Shown: positions 8,403 to 19,319 of the stretch, piece by piece | How the letters are laid out: every line of letters starts with the position of its first letter | Position numbering within the stretch: the first letter of the stretch is position 1 | Assembly (NCBI GenBank): GCA_964445765.1 | Contig: CAYULD010000002.1 | Location: forward strand, 372,001 to 436,000 | DNA length: 64,000 bases | DNA from: JANPLD01 sp964445765 | GTDB lineage: Bacteria; Pseudomonadota; Alphaproteobacteria; Rickettsiales; UBA8987 | Reading direction: 5' to 3' | Program-made: the position numbers and the translations under genes | The notes under the pieces: generated by a model | The model's input: only the letters and a program-made list of their open reading frames with translations | Databases searched by the model: none | What the model was told of the DNA's origin: nothing

Positions 8403-9617
8403 TTAGCACAAACCTTCTTTTTTGAAAAATGCCTTGATGTTATGGCAGGCTTGGCGAGAGCGATGCTCATTTTCAATGAGGGATATTCTAACAAAGCCAT
8501 CACCATTAGAGCCGAATCCAGCACCGGGAGAAACTGCAACTTTAGCCTCTTTAAGAAGTAATTTTGCGAATTCAACAGAGCCAAGTGGCTTGAATTTTTC
8601 TGGAATTTCCGCCCAAATAAACATTGAAGCATCAGGGTTTTTAACATTCCAACCTGCCTTGCGAAGTGCTGGAACCATAATATCCCTGCGGCGTTTATAT
8701 TTATTGCGAAATTCCTCCACGCAATCTTGCGGGCCATTTAATGCTTGAGTTGCGGAAACTTGGATAGGTGTAAAACTGCCGTAATCAAGATAAGATTTAA
8801 CCCTTTTATGTGCCTTTAATATCTCTTTATTACCAACGCAAAAGCCAACACGCCAGCCAGCCATAGAATATGTTTTTGAAAGGGTGGTAAACTCAACTGC
8901 AACTTCTTTTGCTTTTTTAACTTGCATTACTGAAGGCGGTGGCACGCCATCAAAATAGGTTTCACAATAAGCTAAATCTGAGATTAAAATAACACCATAA
9001 AAACGGCATAAATCAACCATTTCTTCATAAAATTCTATGCCTGCAGTTTCAGCAGTTGGGTTAGATGGAAAATTAACAATAACCGCCAAAGGCTTTGGTT
9101 TTATATTCTCAAATGCGTTCTTAAATTTTGGAATTAAATCCTCAATAACGGGCGTATTAAAATCGCGATTGATTGAATAAACAGAAGCCTCAGCAAGTAC
9201 AAAGCCGAATGTATGAATTGGATAGCTAGGGTTTGGTACAACTATAACATCACCCGGCTTGGAAATCGCAATCGCAAGGTGGTATAGCCCCTCCTTAGAG
9301 CCTTGAGAAACAGCAATTTCTGAATCTGGATCAAGTGAAACATTAAATCTGCGTTCGTAATAGCCAGCAACCGCCTTACGCAAGCCAAGAATACCCTGCG
9401 AAACCGAATAGCCGTGCACATCAGGCTTTATGATGGTTTGCTTCATCTTTTCTATAACATGCTTTGGGGCTGGGGAATCTGGGTTGCCCAAGCCGAAATC
9501 AATTATATCTTCACCCTTTTTGCGTGCGGCTGCTTTTGCCTCATTCACTGCCGCAAAAACATAAGGTGGCAAACGCTTAATGCGGGGGAATTCTTCATAT
9601 TTGAAAGGAAAATCCAT
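8403..9617 (-). CDS. Class I/II PLP aminotransferase, AlaC-like
   Basis: A 404-residue fold-type I aminotransferase. The PLP lysine is Lys248 in TLSKTYSMAGWRVGF; VNFPSNPTAE and LISDLAYCE provide the Asn and Asp that hold the cofactor. The N-terminus (RLPPYVFAAVNEAK and IDFGLGNPD) resembles the AlaC/alanine-transaminase and LL-DAP aminotransferase groups. The likely reaction is pyruvate/glutamate to alanine/2-oxoglutarate, or a step in lysine/diaminopimelate synthesis. Sequence alone does not decide between these. It is transcribed singly, and a dispersed repeat lies just upstream of its start. Confidence 0.9.
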   Translation of the reverse strand: MDFPFKYEEFPRIKRLPPYVFAAVNEAKAAARKKGEDIIDFGLGNPDSPAPKHVIEKMKQTIIKPDVHGYSVSQGILGLRKAVAGYYERRFNVSLDPDSEIAVSQGSKEGLYHLAIAISKPGDVIVVPNPSYPIHTFGFVLAEASVYSINRDFNTPVIEDLIPKFKNAFENIKPKPLAVIVNFPSNPTAETAGIEFYEEMVDLCRFYGVILISDLAYCETYFDGVPPPSVMQVKKAKEVAVEFTTLSKTYSMAGWRVGFCVGNKEILKAHKRVKSYLDYGSFTPIQVSATQALNGPQDCVEEFRNKYKRRRDIMVPALRKAGWNVKNPDASMFIWAEIPEKFKPLGSVEFAKLLLKEAKVAVSPGAGFGSNGDGFVRISLIENEHRSRQACHNIKAFFKKEGLC

Positions 9618-9662
9618 AAAAACAAGTTATTAGTCTTTAGTAGTTGGTTTATAGTATTTTTG

Positions 9663-9730
9663 TTATGTTGAGCATAGCGAAACATCTTGGGATCCTTCCC
9701 CTTCGCATCGCTCTAGGGTCAGGATGACAT
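9663..9730. repeat. Dispersed palindromic repeat R1 (TTGAGC...AGGATGACA type)
   Basis: About 68 bp beginning TATGTTGAGCATAGCGAAAC and ending AGGATGACAT. It shares the TGTTGAGC-TAGCGAAACATC start, the GATCCTTC centre and the AGGATGACA end with the repeat at 36505-36561. The ends are imperfect inverted complements. It fills the gap between the AlaC-like gene and the TPR-like gene. It has no coding capacity. Confidence 0.75.
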
Positions 9731-9757
9731 ATCTAATTTACTATTCTATACAATCAA

Positions 9758-10585
9758 TTACTTAAATCGCTTCCGAAGGTCAGAGGCTTTTTGTGTTTCT
9801 ACTAAATACCTGCATTCATCACTTAATGCAATTCTTCCTTTTAACTTTTCTTGATTTATTATTGCCCCAATTCTTTCAGTAATGAAATGATAAATAAAAT
9901 TTAATTCACCCTCATCTAGCTTTGAATCATTATAATTATCAAGAACATTTATTATTATATCACAAGCCTGCTGATATTCCCCCTTTTTCTCATAGATAAA
10001 GGCTTCTAATTGCCTTGCCCAAATTGGTAAATCATATTCTTTAGGAAGTGAGGCAAGTTTTTTTGCAATTCTTAAAGCAGTTTTGGTATCTTCCATTCTA
10101 TAATTTGCCAAATATACCGCCTGTCCATACCACCACCATTTAGCTTCTGGATCTTTATCAGAATGTTCTTCTAGAAATTTTACCACATAAGGCACTTGCT
10201 CTTTAGGTTTTTGCGTTGCTGAAAAATAATAAGCAACCATATTAACTATTAAATCAGATTTACTATCCACGCTATCAAGCAATTTCCACCATTTATATAA
10301 TTTTGAATAATCATAATCTTTAAGCGGTGTAACACGACCAAAACCATCACCAGCAAATTGAAGCATATAACCATAATAGCGAAAACCAAGCTGATCATCA
10401 CCAAAAGATGAAGCCTTCAAAATCTCTTGTGAGGGAACTTGAGGAACAATCTCAAGCTCATTTTTAATATATCTTGAACCACCCCACCAATCTTTATCAA
10501 TAAACTGCACGCCAGCCCATAGCATATATTGCAAATCCAGCAGAATTATTGCAAATAATATGTATGTTTTAATTGACTTACTCAT
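9758..10585 (-). CDS. Membrane-anchored protein of unknown function with helical repeats, partner of an ABC-2-type permease
   Basis: I do not recognise a named family. The ATG at 10585 gives 275 residues. A longer in-frame version begins at a TTG (10624) and would overlap the permease gene by 26 bases. One N-terminal transmembrane helix (TYILFAIILLDLQYMLWAGV) is followed by a soluble part of paired helices (about 95-240) with TPR-like spacing and many aromatic and Lys residues. The position directly after the permease gene suggests a joint function. I see no enzymatic motif. Confidence 0.7.
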   Translation of the reverse strand: MSKSIKTYILFAIILLDLQYMLWAGVQFIDKDWWGGSRYIKNELEIVPQVPSQEILKASSFGDDQLGFRYYGYMLQFAGDGFGRVTPLKDYDYSKLYKWWKLLDSVDSKSDLIVNMVAYYFSATQKPKEQVPYVVKFLEEHSDKDPEAKWWWYGQAVYLANYRMEDTKTALRIAKKLASLPKEYDLPIWARQLEAFIYEKKGEYQQACDIIINVLDNYNDSKLDEGELNFIYHFITERIGAIINQEKLKGRIALSDECRYLVETQKASDLRKRFK

Positions 10586-10598
10586 TCTAAATTTTTGG

Positions 10599-11369
10599 CT
10601 AAAATTGTTTTTTGCTAAAGTCAACTATCGCAAGTGATAACAGCAAAGGCACATAAATTAAGGTTTGTATTACTGGATATATTAGATTATCGGCTGAATA
10701 ATCAACGCCGTAAACAAGCCATTTACTCTGAGCAAATAAATCAAGACGAGGAACTAAAAATGAAACCAACCAGATAATTTTTTGTGCATAAAATTCAAAA
10801 TATTCATAGGTATAGGGAACAAGTTTTTCTAAAACATAGTGAAAAAACCCAATCATTCTTGATAATAAATAAAAGCCAAAACATAATAAAACTGCACTAA
10901 CTGAGCTTTTTAATATCACCGCTGTAAAAAGTGCAAATGCAACCACTATAAATAATTCAAAACTCATTGAGGCAACCCAAACACTAAGGCCAGCATAATT
11001 ATATTCATAAAAACATATCATATAAATTGCGAGGGCTGAAACCATTAATAATGCAACTATTGAAAAGCCCACCCAATATGAAAATATAAATGAAGCCCTT
11101 GAAATTGGGCGAGAAAGCATAAGGTCAATTTCCTTATTTTCAAAGGCACGGCGAATATGAAAGCAGATGAAAACTATCATACCAACCACTAAAACCGCTC
11201 TAGCTGAGCCAGTTGTAAAAGATGATAACATCTCTTTTTTCTCAATAAGAACGGTGCTTGCTAAGAAATGTGAGATAAAAACAGATGCAATCAACGCACC
11301 CATAATCCCCACAAATAGAAAATCTCTTAAAGCGGTAAGAATTACATATCTTATAGTAGTATTATTCAT
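10599..11369 (-). CDS. ABC-2-type transporter permease-like membrane protein
   Basis: 256 residues with about six hydrophobic segments. A cytoplasmic stretch after TM2 reads FENKEIDLMLSRPISRASFI, the pattern seen in ABC-2 export permeases (E-x-x-x-LLLS-R-P-I-S-R). It probably forms the membrane part of an exporter. No ATPase gene is adjacent; the downstream neighbour is the TPR-like membrane protein and the upstream gene is a divergent methyltransferase. The ATPase must be elsewhere, or the protein acts differently. The substrate is unknown. Confidence 0.75.
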   Translation of the reverse strand: MNNTTIRYVILTALRDFLFVGIMGALIASVFISHFLASTVLIEKKEMLSSFTTGSARAVLVVGMIVFICFHIRRAFENKEIDLMLSRPISRASFIFSYWVGFSIVALLMVSALAIYMICFYEYNYAGLSVWVASMSFELFIVVAFALFTAVILKSSVSAVLLCFGFYLLSRMIGFFHYVLEKLVPYTYEYFEFYAQKIIWLVSFLVPRLDLFAQSKWLVYGVDYSADNLIYPVIQTLIYVPLLLSLAIVDFSKKQF

Positions 11370-11447
11370 CGCATAAATATATTGGATTATTGCAATTTAA
11401 TTGTTAGTTAATTGCTAGTAAATTTTAAGAATTAAGTAAATATATTA

Positions 11448-12248
11448 ATGCAGGTTTTTGATAGAAAAATAAAGCAAAATCATTTCGCAAGAATTGCTAA
11501 AAATAACAGATTTAGCAATCATAATTTTTTGTATCAAGAGGTTGCAACTCGCTTAGCAAGCAATTTTGGCTTAGATATTGTTAAAAATTTTGAGCAAATA
11601 TTAAATATTGGTGATAAGCAAAATTGCCTAAAAAATATTCTTAAAAATAACCCTCAAATTAAAAATATTTTAACCACAAATTTTTGTTTTGATATTTTAT
11701 CAGAAGAAAATAATATTAATTGTGATGAGGAATTTCTGCCATTTCAGAGCAATTCTTTTGATTTAATAATCAGCAACTTAAATTTACATTGGGTTAATGA
11801 TTTAGTTGGTTTTTTAGTGCAAGCTAAAAATATTTTGAAAAATAATGGGTTTTTTATTGCAACAATTTTTGGTGGGGCAACTTTAAGAGAATTATCAGAG
11901 GTTTTTCTTACAATTGGCGAAAAAAATAATCGCATTACCCCTAGAATTTCACCTTTTGCAGATGCTAAAGATATGGCAGGCCTTATGCAAAGAGCCGGAT
12001 TTGTTGAGCCAGTTAGTTTTTCTGAAACTATCATAGTTAAATATGAAAATCTTAGAGATTTACTTCACGATTTACGCTATAGCGGTGAGACAAATGCCAT
12101 ATTAAAAGCAGATAAAAAATATTGCGGTAAAAATTATTTTACTGAAGCGGAAAAAATCTACCGCCAAAAATTTGCTGATAATGAGGGCTTGCTTCCTGCA
12201 AGTTTTGAAATTATAACCTTTTCGGGCTGGAAACAAAATAAAATATAA
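11448..12248 (+). CDS. SAM-dependent methyltransferase, NDUFAF5/BioC-like
   Basis: 266 residues in the class I methyltransferase fold. The start VFDRKIKQNHFARIAK and the motif SFDLIISNLNLHWVNDLVGF (post-motif II) are typical of the group that includes BioC and mitochondrial NDUFAF5. NDUFAF5 hydroxylates a complex I subunit. Motif I is weak (ILNIGDKQNC instead of a Gly-rich D-x-G-x-G), so AdoMet binding may be altered. It ends 2 bases before pheT and is probably cotranscribed. The substrate is uncertain. Confidence 0.78.
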   Translation: MQVFDRKIKQNHFARIAKNNRFSNHNFLYQEVATRLASNFGLDIVKNFEQILNIGDKQNCLKNILKNNPQIKNILTTNFCFDILSEENNINCDEEFLPFQSNSFDLIISNLNLHWVNDLVGFLVQAKNILKNNGFFIATIFGGATLRELSEVFLTIGEKNNRITPRISPFADAKDMAGLMQRAGFVEPVSFSETIIVKYENLRDLLHDLRYSGETNAILKADKKYCGKNYFTEAEKIYRQKFADNEGLLPASFEIITFSGWKQNKI

Positions 12249-12250
12249 TT

Positions 12251-14623
12251 ATGAAATTCACATTATCTTGGCTTAAAGAATATTTAGATACAAATGCAAG
12301 CGTTAATGAAATCTCAGAAAAATTAACATCTATTGGTCTTGAGGTTGAATCTGTGCTTGATTATTCAGAGATATTAAAACCATTCACCGTTGCTGAAATA
12401 TTAGAAACTGAGCAACACCCGCAAGCTGATAGGTTAAGAATTTGTAAAGTAAATGCTGGTAATGGTGAGATTCTCTCAATCGTATGCGGTGCTGTGAATG
12501 CGAGGGCGGGCATCAAAATTCCGCTGGCAAAGGTTGGGGCAATTATTCCAAATGGTAATTTTGAAATTAAAAAATCAAAAATTAGAGGGGTTGAAAGCAA
12601 TGGTATGCTTTGCTCTGCAGAAGAATTATGCTTGGAAGAATCATCAGAAGGCATTTTAGAGCTTCCAGAAAATTCTATCATTGGTGAAAAAATTGCCAAA
12701 TTCATTAATAAAGAAGATGCATTATTTGAAATTGCTATTACCCCAAATCGTGGGGATTGCCTTGGGATTTACGGCATAGCTAGAGATTTATCAGCAACTG
12801 GAATTGGCACACTTAAACCAATTAATATTCAAGAAATTTCAGGTGATTATGAATCACCAATAAAAGTTAATATTACAGAAAAATCTGCTAAATATTTTGT
12901 TGGTGTCTATGTTAAAAATATTAATAATTTAGCTAATTGTGATTGGTTAAAAGATAAATTGCAATCAATCGGTAAAAAATCAATTTCACCAGTAGTTGAT
13001 ATAACCAATTATTTAACTTTCGCATTTGGCAGGCCAGCCCATATTTATGACGCAGATAAATTAGCAGGAAATTTAACCGCAAGATTTGCTAAAGATGGTG
13101 AAAAAATAATTGCACTTGATAATAATGAATATTCATTATCTTCTGAAACCCCTATAATTTCTGACGATAAAAACCCAGTTGCAATTTCTGGAATTATTGG
13201 TGGCTTAGATTCTGGTGTTACTGAAAATACTAAAAATATATTTTTAGAAATTGCTAATTTTGATTCTGAAACCATTGCAAAATCTGGCAGAATTCTTCAA
13301 ATTGATTCTGATGCAAGATATAGATTTGAAAGAAATATTGATTTTAATTCTTATAAATTTTATAATTTAGCGGTAAAATTAATTACAGAAATTTGCGGTG
13401 GAAGCCCTTCTAAACCTGTATTCGCAGGAAATCTAAATTTTGAAAATAAAAAAATAAATTTTGATTTTTCTCTCACTAAAAAACTCACAGGCGTTGAAAT
13501 TTCAGAAGAAAACTCAAAAAATATTCTAAAAAAGTTAGGTTTTGAAATAACTGAAAATTCAGAAATTACTATTCCAAGCTGGCGTAATGATGTTTCTATT
13601 GCAGAAGATATTGCTGAGGAAATCACTAGAATTAATGGCTATGATAAAATTCCTACTAAATTTTTAACTAAACCAGTTGAAAAAACTGACGCCTTAAATC
13701 ACCAGCAAAAGAAAATTTCAGACATTAGAAAAACCCTTATTTCACAAGGCTTAGATGAAATTATTAGTTTTTCATTTACCAGTTTTAACTTTGCAAAACA
13801 ATTTGAAAATCAAGAAAATTTAATTGAGGTTGCAAACCCAATAAGCCAAGATTTAAGCATTATGAGGCCAAGTATCATTGGCAATTTAATTGAAGCATTG
13901 CAAAAAAATATTGTTCGCCAAAGAAGCAATCTTAAATTATTTGAGATTGGAAATATATTTAAGAAAAATAAAGGAAATTTTGAGCAATCTTTATGTATAT
14001 CAGGCGTTTTAACAGGTGAAAGAAGAAGTAAAACACCGCATCATCAGCCAGAAAATTATGATTTTTATGATGCTAAATTTTTCTGCGAACAAATTATTTC
14101 TAATTTTATTGATATTTCAAAATTAAAAATTCAAAAAACTAATTGTGAATTTTTTCACCCCGGTAAATCTGGCGAGTTCAATTTAGGTAATAAAAAGATA
14201 GCCATATTGGGTGAAATTCACCCAGATATTTTGAAAATATTTGATATAAAACAAAATATTTTGGCTTTTGAAGTTTTTATTGATAACCTTCCAGAATCTA
14301 AGGAAAAGCAAGGTTTTACTAAAAAATTGATGATTGAAAATAACTTGCCTTTTGTTGAAAGAGATTTTGCCTTTGTGGTTAATAAAAATATTCAATCCGC
14401 TGAAATTATATCAGCCATTAAAAAAGCCCAAAAAGATTATTTAGAAGAGGTAAAAATTTTTGATATTTTTGAAAATGAAAAACTTGGTGAAAATAAAAAA
14501 TCTATTGCACTAAAAACTATTTTTCAACCTAAAGAAAAAACTTTTACCGATGAGGAAATAAATAATTTCTCAAACAATATAATTAATGCAGTAAAACAAA
14601 ATTGTAACGCTGAAATTAGGTGA
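12251..14623 (+). CDS. pheT: Phenylalanyl-tRNA synthetase beta subunit
   Basis: The beta chain of the alpha2-beta2 PheRS. It has 790 residues of normal length. It contains an N-terminal segment (KEYLDTNASVNEISEKLTS), an EMAP-type tRNA-binding domain (about 40-150), the B3/B4 editing region (about 200-370, with ITPNRGDCLG just before it), B5 (about 400-475), the catalytic-like core, and the C-terminal anticodon-binding ferredoxin-fold domain (about 700-790, starting LPFVERDFAFVV). The usual upstream neighbour pheS is replaced by the methyltransferase gene, so the alpha subunit is encoded outside this window. Confidence 0.97.
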   Translation: MKFTLSWLKEYLDTNASVNEISEKLTSIGLEVESVLDYSEILKPFTVAEILETEQHPQADRLRICKVNAGNGEILSIVCGAVNARAGIKIPLAKVGAIIPNGNFEIKKSKIRGVESNGMLCSAEELCLEESSEGILELPENSIIGEKIAKFINKEDALFEIAITPNRGDCLGIYGIARDLSATGIGTLKPINIQEISGDYESPIKVNITEKSAKYFVGVYVKNINNLANCDWLKDKLQSIGKKSISPVVDITNYLTFAFGRPAHIYDADKLAGNLTARFAKDGEKIIALDNNEYSLSSETPIISDDKNPVAISGIIGGLDSGVTENTKNIFLEIANFDSETIAKSGRILQIDSDARYRFERNIDFNSYKFYNLAVKLITEICGGSPSKPVFAGNLNFENKKINFDFSLTKKLTGVEISEENSKNILKKLGFEITENSEITIPSWRNDVSIAEDIAEEITRINGYDKIPTKFLTKPVEKTDALNHQQKKISDIRKTLISQGLDEIISFSFTSFNFAKQFENQENLIEVANPISQDLSIMRPSIIGNLIEALQKNIVRQRSNLKLFEIGNIFKKNKGNFEQSLCISGVLTGERRSKTPHHQPENYDFYDAKFFCEQIISNFIDISKLKIQKTNCEFFHPGKSGEFNLGNKKIAILGEIHPDILKIFDIKQNILAFEVFIDNLPESKEKQGFTKKLMIENNLPFVERDFAFVVNKNIQSAEIISAIKKAQKDYLEEVKIFDIFENEKLGENKKSIALKTIFQPKEKTFTDEEINNFSNNIINAVKQNCNAEIR

Positions 14624-14635
14624 AAGATTATTTTA

Positions 14636-16285
<1,650 letters not shown>

Positions 16286-16381
16286 ATGGCTGCAAAAAAA
16301 GCTGCAAAACCAGCAAAAAAAGCCGCTGCTAAAAAGCCAGCTGCTAAAAAACCAGCAAAAAAAGTTGCTAAAAAGAAATAA
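16286..16381 (+). CDS. Very small Lys/Ala/Pro-rich histone H1-like protein
   Basis: A 31-codon gene: after the Met come repeats of AAKKAAKP, AKKAAAKKP and AAKKPAKKV, ending in KKK. Half the residues are Lys or Arg-like positive charges, and there are no acidic or aromatic residues. A clear Shine-Dalgarno GGAG (16276-16279) sits 6 bases before the ATG, and a strong intrinsic terminator follows 24 bases after the stop. Both argue that it is a real expressed gene. The composition matches the C-terminal tails of bacterial histone H1-like proteins (AlgP, Hc1/Hc2-like), which bind DNA or RNA by charge. An in-frame ATG at 16274 would overlap the Shine-Dalgarno and is less likely. Confidence 0.75.
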   Translation: MAAKKAAKPAKKAAAKKPAAKKPAKKVAKKK

Positions 16382-16405
16382 TCCATTTCAAATGGATTAC
16401 TTATA

Positions 16406-16435
16406 GGCTCTTGGATATTTTCAAGAGCCTTTTTT
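16406..16435 (+). terminator. Rho-independent terminator of the histone-like gene
   Basis: Perfect 8-bp stem GGCTCTTG / CAAGAGCC with an 8-base loop, followed directly by six T. It lies 24 bases after the stop of the small Lys-rich gene. A second short palindrome (ATCCATTTCAAATGGAT) lies between the stop and the terminator. Confidence 0.88.
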
Positions 16436-16463
16436 ATTTGTAGAAAATAATTTTGAAAAATTT

Positions 16464-16880
16464 TTAGAAATTATCAAAGCCATATTTTTCTTTTAGCATC
16501 TCTTGCACATCTAGCGGAATTTCATCACCATATCCTGAAATAATTATTTTGCCGTAATCTTCTAAATTATAACTATCACCAGCTTTATGTTTGAGGAAGG
16601 CTTCCTTCTTTTCTTTATCAACAAGAATAAAATACCAAGCGTTTCTGCCAGTTATATCTCTACCGGTAACTTTATAACATAAATCACCACGAGTATTTAT
16701 AAGGTGATCCATAAAAGATTTTTTTTCTTTCGCAAAACCTTCCCCTTCATTATCTTCATCATCAATATCTATTTCTTCAGATTTTTTGGCAAGGTCAGAT
16801 ATACCCTTTTTTTCTTTAGCTTCTTCAAGAGGGCTTTTTTTCTTAGCGAATTTTTCTGCAAATGAAGTTTTTTCTTCCAT
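16464..16880 (-). CDS. Hypothetical acidic/lysine-rich protein
   Basis: 138 residues, no family recognised. The N-terminal half (1-60) is highly charged and probably disordered or coiled (repeated AKK, KEKK, then DIDDEDNEGEGF). The C-terminal half (about 62-138) looks folded, with GDLCYKVTGRDITGRNAWYF, ILVDKEKKEAFLKHKAGDSY and YGKIIISGYG. There is no signal peptide or membrane helix. It lies between the small histone-like gene (convergent) and the Fur-controlled haem receptor (divergent). Codon use is similar to its neighbours. Confidence 0.7.
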   Translation of the reverse strand: MEEKTSFAEKFAKKKSPLEEAKEKKGISDLAKKSEEIDIDDEDNEGEGFAKEKKSFMDHLINTRGDLCYKVTGRDITGRNAWYFILVDKEKKEAFLKHKAGDSYNLEDYGKIIISGYGDEIPLDVQEMLKEKYGFDNF

Positions 16881-16978
16881 ATAAAAATAAGTATTTTTTC
16901 AATATTAACGCAAAAGATAAAATAAAATCAACCTATTATTGATTTTTTAGTATATTTTTCGCCTTAATAATTAGTTTG

Positions 16979-17052
16979 TGATAATAATTATCAAAATGAC
17001 TTGACATTAAAATGATAATCATTATTAAACCAAATTGATAATGATTATTATT
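16979..17052 (+). promoter_or_regulatory. Three Fur boxes upstream of the haem receptor
   Basis: Three close matches to the Fur consensus half-site GATAAT. Box 1 is TGATAATAATTATCA at 16979-16993, a perfect 7-1-7 palindrome. Box 2 is AATGATAATCATT at 17011-17023, a perfect 6-1-6 palindrome. Box 3 is TTGATAATGATTATTATTGA at about 17035-17054. Box 2 lies inside the spacer of a good promoter and touches its -10. Iron-bound Fur (or a functional analogue) would be expected to repress the receptor. Confidence 0.85.
17001..17028 (+). promoter_or_regulatory. Sigma-70-type promoter of the haem receptor gene
   Basis: A perfect -35 TTGACA (17001-17006), a 16-base spacer and the -10 TATTAA (17023-17028). 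It is embedded among the Fur boxes and about 110 bases before the receptor ATG. Confidence 0.7.
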
Positions 17053-17138
17053 GACTAATATCAAGTAACAAAATTTAGGCTTAGTTATAGGTTTGTCAAA
17101 AATAAGCACTTCATAATAAACATAAATATAAGGTAAAA

Positions 17139-19259
17139 ATGAATAATAAGATTAACAAAATATTTCTTCTTTCTGCTTCAATATTAATTGGCTTTTCTGC
17201 AGTGGAAGCACAAGCGAAAAAAAATCCTTCTGATAGAGGTTTTCATTTAGATACAGTAACGGTGGTTGCTACAAAAAATAAAAGGGATATTAAAGAAGTT
17301 CCTAATATGGTTTCAGTTGTAGATGCAACGCAAGAGGGCTTAAACCTAAGCACAAATATTAGCGATTTAACAAGAAATGTAACTGGCTTAAATTTTGTTG
17401 GCGGGCCTGTTAGAAGTGGTCAAACACCAAATATGAGGGGTTTTGATTCAACTAGTTTATTAATCACGCAAGATGGCAGAAGATTAAATTTTGAATCAGT
17501 TCACGATGGTAGATTTTTTGTTGATCCTTCAATGCTAAAAAGGGTTGAGGTGGTTAAAGGTGCTTCATCTGCAACTTATGGCTCTGGCGGTGTTGGTGGT
17601 GTAATAGCATTTGAAACTAAATCAGGTAAAGATTTTGCAAGAGAAGGGCAAACCGAAGGCGTAGAATTTAGAACTGGCTATCAATCAGTTAATGAAGAGG
17701 GTAATGGTGGTTTAACTACATTCAAAATTGGTGATAATTATGATGCGGTTGCAAGCCTAACTCACAGAAGGTCAGAAGATATTGAATTAAGTAATGATAC
17801 AACGCAACGCTCTGATGATAATTTACTTTCAGGTATTGCAAAACTAACTTATAATTTATCTGATGTTTCAAGTTTGGTTGCATCTGTGCAGTCATTTATA
17901 AATAATGCTAATGAGAATACAAATCCGCAAGCTGGAACCGTTCAAACCTCAGGTAAAAACCTTGTTGATAAAGATATTGAACAATATGAAACTAGCTTAA
18001 AATTTCTTCATAACCCTAATGATTTAGTTAATCTAAAAACACATTTATATGTTGTTGATACAGGCGTTAAAGAAAGAATTATTGAAGGAACTGTTTTGAA
18101 TGCTGTTAATGATGTTCTTGATAGAACAATGACAACTTATGGCCTTAATATTGAAAATAATTCTAAAGTTGGATTTAATAGCTTTACTTATGGCATAGAA
18201 TTGTTTCAAAATGTTCAGGAAGGTAGTTTCACTAATACGAACAATAACTCTGGCTTAACTGGAAATCAACGCCCGGGCGTTCCAAATGCTGAGCAAACCG
18301 TTTTTGGTGGCTTTATTCAAGATGAATTAAATTTTGATTTAGGTGGTAAAAAAGAATTATTTATAGTGCCAGCCGCAAGGTTTGATGTGTTTAGAAACTC
18401 AACTGAACTTGCAGGGCAACCTTCAACTGATGATCAAGCGTTCACTCCAAGAATTGGTGCAACTTATAAGCATAATGATAATGTTAGCGTGTTTTCAAAC
18501 TATTCAACTGGTTATAGAACGCCTAATTTAATTGAGCTTTATGCAGCAGGTGCGCATTTTAGAGTTGGCTCTTTTACAAATACTTTCTTGCCAAATTCTA
18601 ACCTTAAACCTGAAGAATCTGAAACTTTAGAATATGGCTTAAACTTAAATTTCAAAGATGTTGTTGAAACAAGTGATGAGTTAAATTTCAGGGCTTCAAG
18701 ATATGAAACAAAATCAACAAATTATATTGAGCAAGTAATTTTTGGTTCAACTATTGGTATTCCGTTTGTATGTCCATTTCCATTCACTGCTGGTGGTTGC
18801 TCTGCTGGTAATACCCAGCTTAGAAATATTGCTGAGGCAGAAATTTGGGGCTATGAGGCAGATGTTACATATGAAAGCGATATTGTAAGAGCACAATTAG
18901 GTGCGAGCTTTAATAATGGTAAAAACTCTCAAACAGGGCAGTTTTTAACAACAAAACAGCCATTCCTAGTTAATTCAGATATTGGCTTTAAGTTACCTTA
19001 TGATATAGTTGCCGGCCATTATGGAAAATATGCCCTTGCAAATGAAAGGGCTTTGGTTGATGTTCCAAACCAAATAAATTATATTAGAAGTGGCTTTGCG
19101 GTTCACGGCGTTTACTTAAGCTATAACCCTACAAATCTTGATAATTTAAGCCTTGATATGGGTATAGATAATATGTTTGATAAAAGATATAAAGATCCAT
19201 TTTTTGAACTTTATAGCCCCGGCAGAAACTATAGAGCTGGCTTAACTTGGAGATTTTAA
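17139..19259 (+). CDS. TonB-dependent outer-membrane receptor, haem/haemoglobin type
   Basis: 706 residues. A Sec signal peptide ends near AVEAQA (26), a TonB box DTVTVVATK is at 38-46, and the plug domain follows (about 50-165, with VPNMVSVVDA, NMRGFDSTSLLITQDGRR and VEVVKGASSATYGSGGVGG). The rest is a 22-strand barrel ending in the aromatic terminal strand YRAGLTWRF needed for Bam insertion. The barrel region (FSNYSTGYRTPNLIELYAAG, then NLKPEESETLEYGLN) matches haem/haemoglobin receptors. The downstream tonB and hemS and the upstream Fur boxes support haem as the ligand. An AGG stretch 5-7 bases before the ATG may serve as the ribosome binding site. Confidence 0.9.
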   Translation: MNNKINKIFLLSASILIGFSAVEAQAKKNPSDRGFHLDTVTVVATKNKRDIKEVPNMVSVVDATQEGLNLSTNISDLTRNVTGLNFVGGPVRSGQTPNMRGFDSTSLLITQDGRRLNFESVHDGRFFVDPSMLKRVEVVKGASSATYGSGGVGGVIAFETKSGKDFAREGQTEGVEFRTGYQSVNEEGNGGLTTFKIGDNYDAVASLTHRRSEDIELSNDTTQRSDDNLLSGIAKLTYNLSDVSSLVASVQSFINNANENTNPQAGTVQTSGKNLVDKDIEQYETSLKFLHNPNDLVNLKTHLYVVDTGVKERIIEGTVLNAVNDVLDRTMTTYGLNIENNSKVGFNSFTYGIELFQNVQEGSFTNTNNNSGLTGNQRPGVPNAEQTVFGGFIQDELNFDLGGKKELFIVPAARFDVFRNSTELAGQPSTDDQAFTPRIGATYKHNDNVSVFSNYSTGYRTPNLIELYAAGAHFRVGSFTNTFLPNSNLKPEESETLEYGLNLNFKDVVETSDELNFRASRYETKSTNYIEQVIFGSTIGIPFVCPFPFTAGGCSAGNTQLRNIAEAEIWGYEADVTYESDIVRAQLGASFNNGKNSQTGQFLTTKQPFLVNSDIGFKLPYDIVAGHYGKYALANERALVDVPNQINYIRSGFAVHGVYLSYNPTNLDNLSLDMGIDNMFDKRYKDPFFELYSPGRNYRAGLTWRF

Positions 19260-19264
19260 TATCA

Positions 19265-19302
19265 ATCACTCCGCCCCTCCTTTTAGGAGAGGGCTGGGTG
19301 AT
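19265..19302. repeat. GC-rich hairpin repeat S1 (CCCTCTCC family)
   Basis: An imperfect hairpin six bases after the receptor stop: ATCACTCCGCCCCTCC, loop TTTTA, GGAGAGGGCTGGGTGAT. It belongs to the same CCCTC/GAGGG family as the copies at 33907, 43265 and inside alaS at 57501. It could reduce read-through to tonB. Confidence 0.65.
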
Positions 19303-19319
19303 GGTTAAGAAATAGATTT

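Noticed and set aside
10585..10624. TTG start of the TPR-like gene at 10624
   Set aside because: An ATG 13 codons later lies just after the permease stop; the extra residues show no pattern. The ATG is preferred but not proven.
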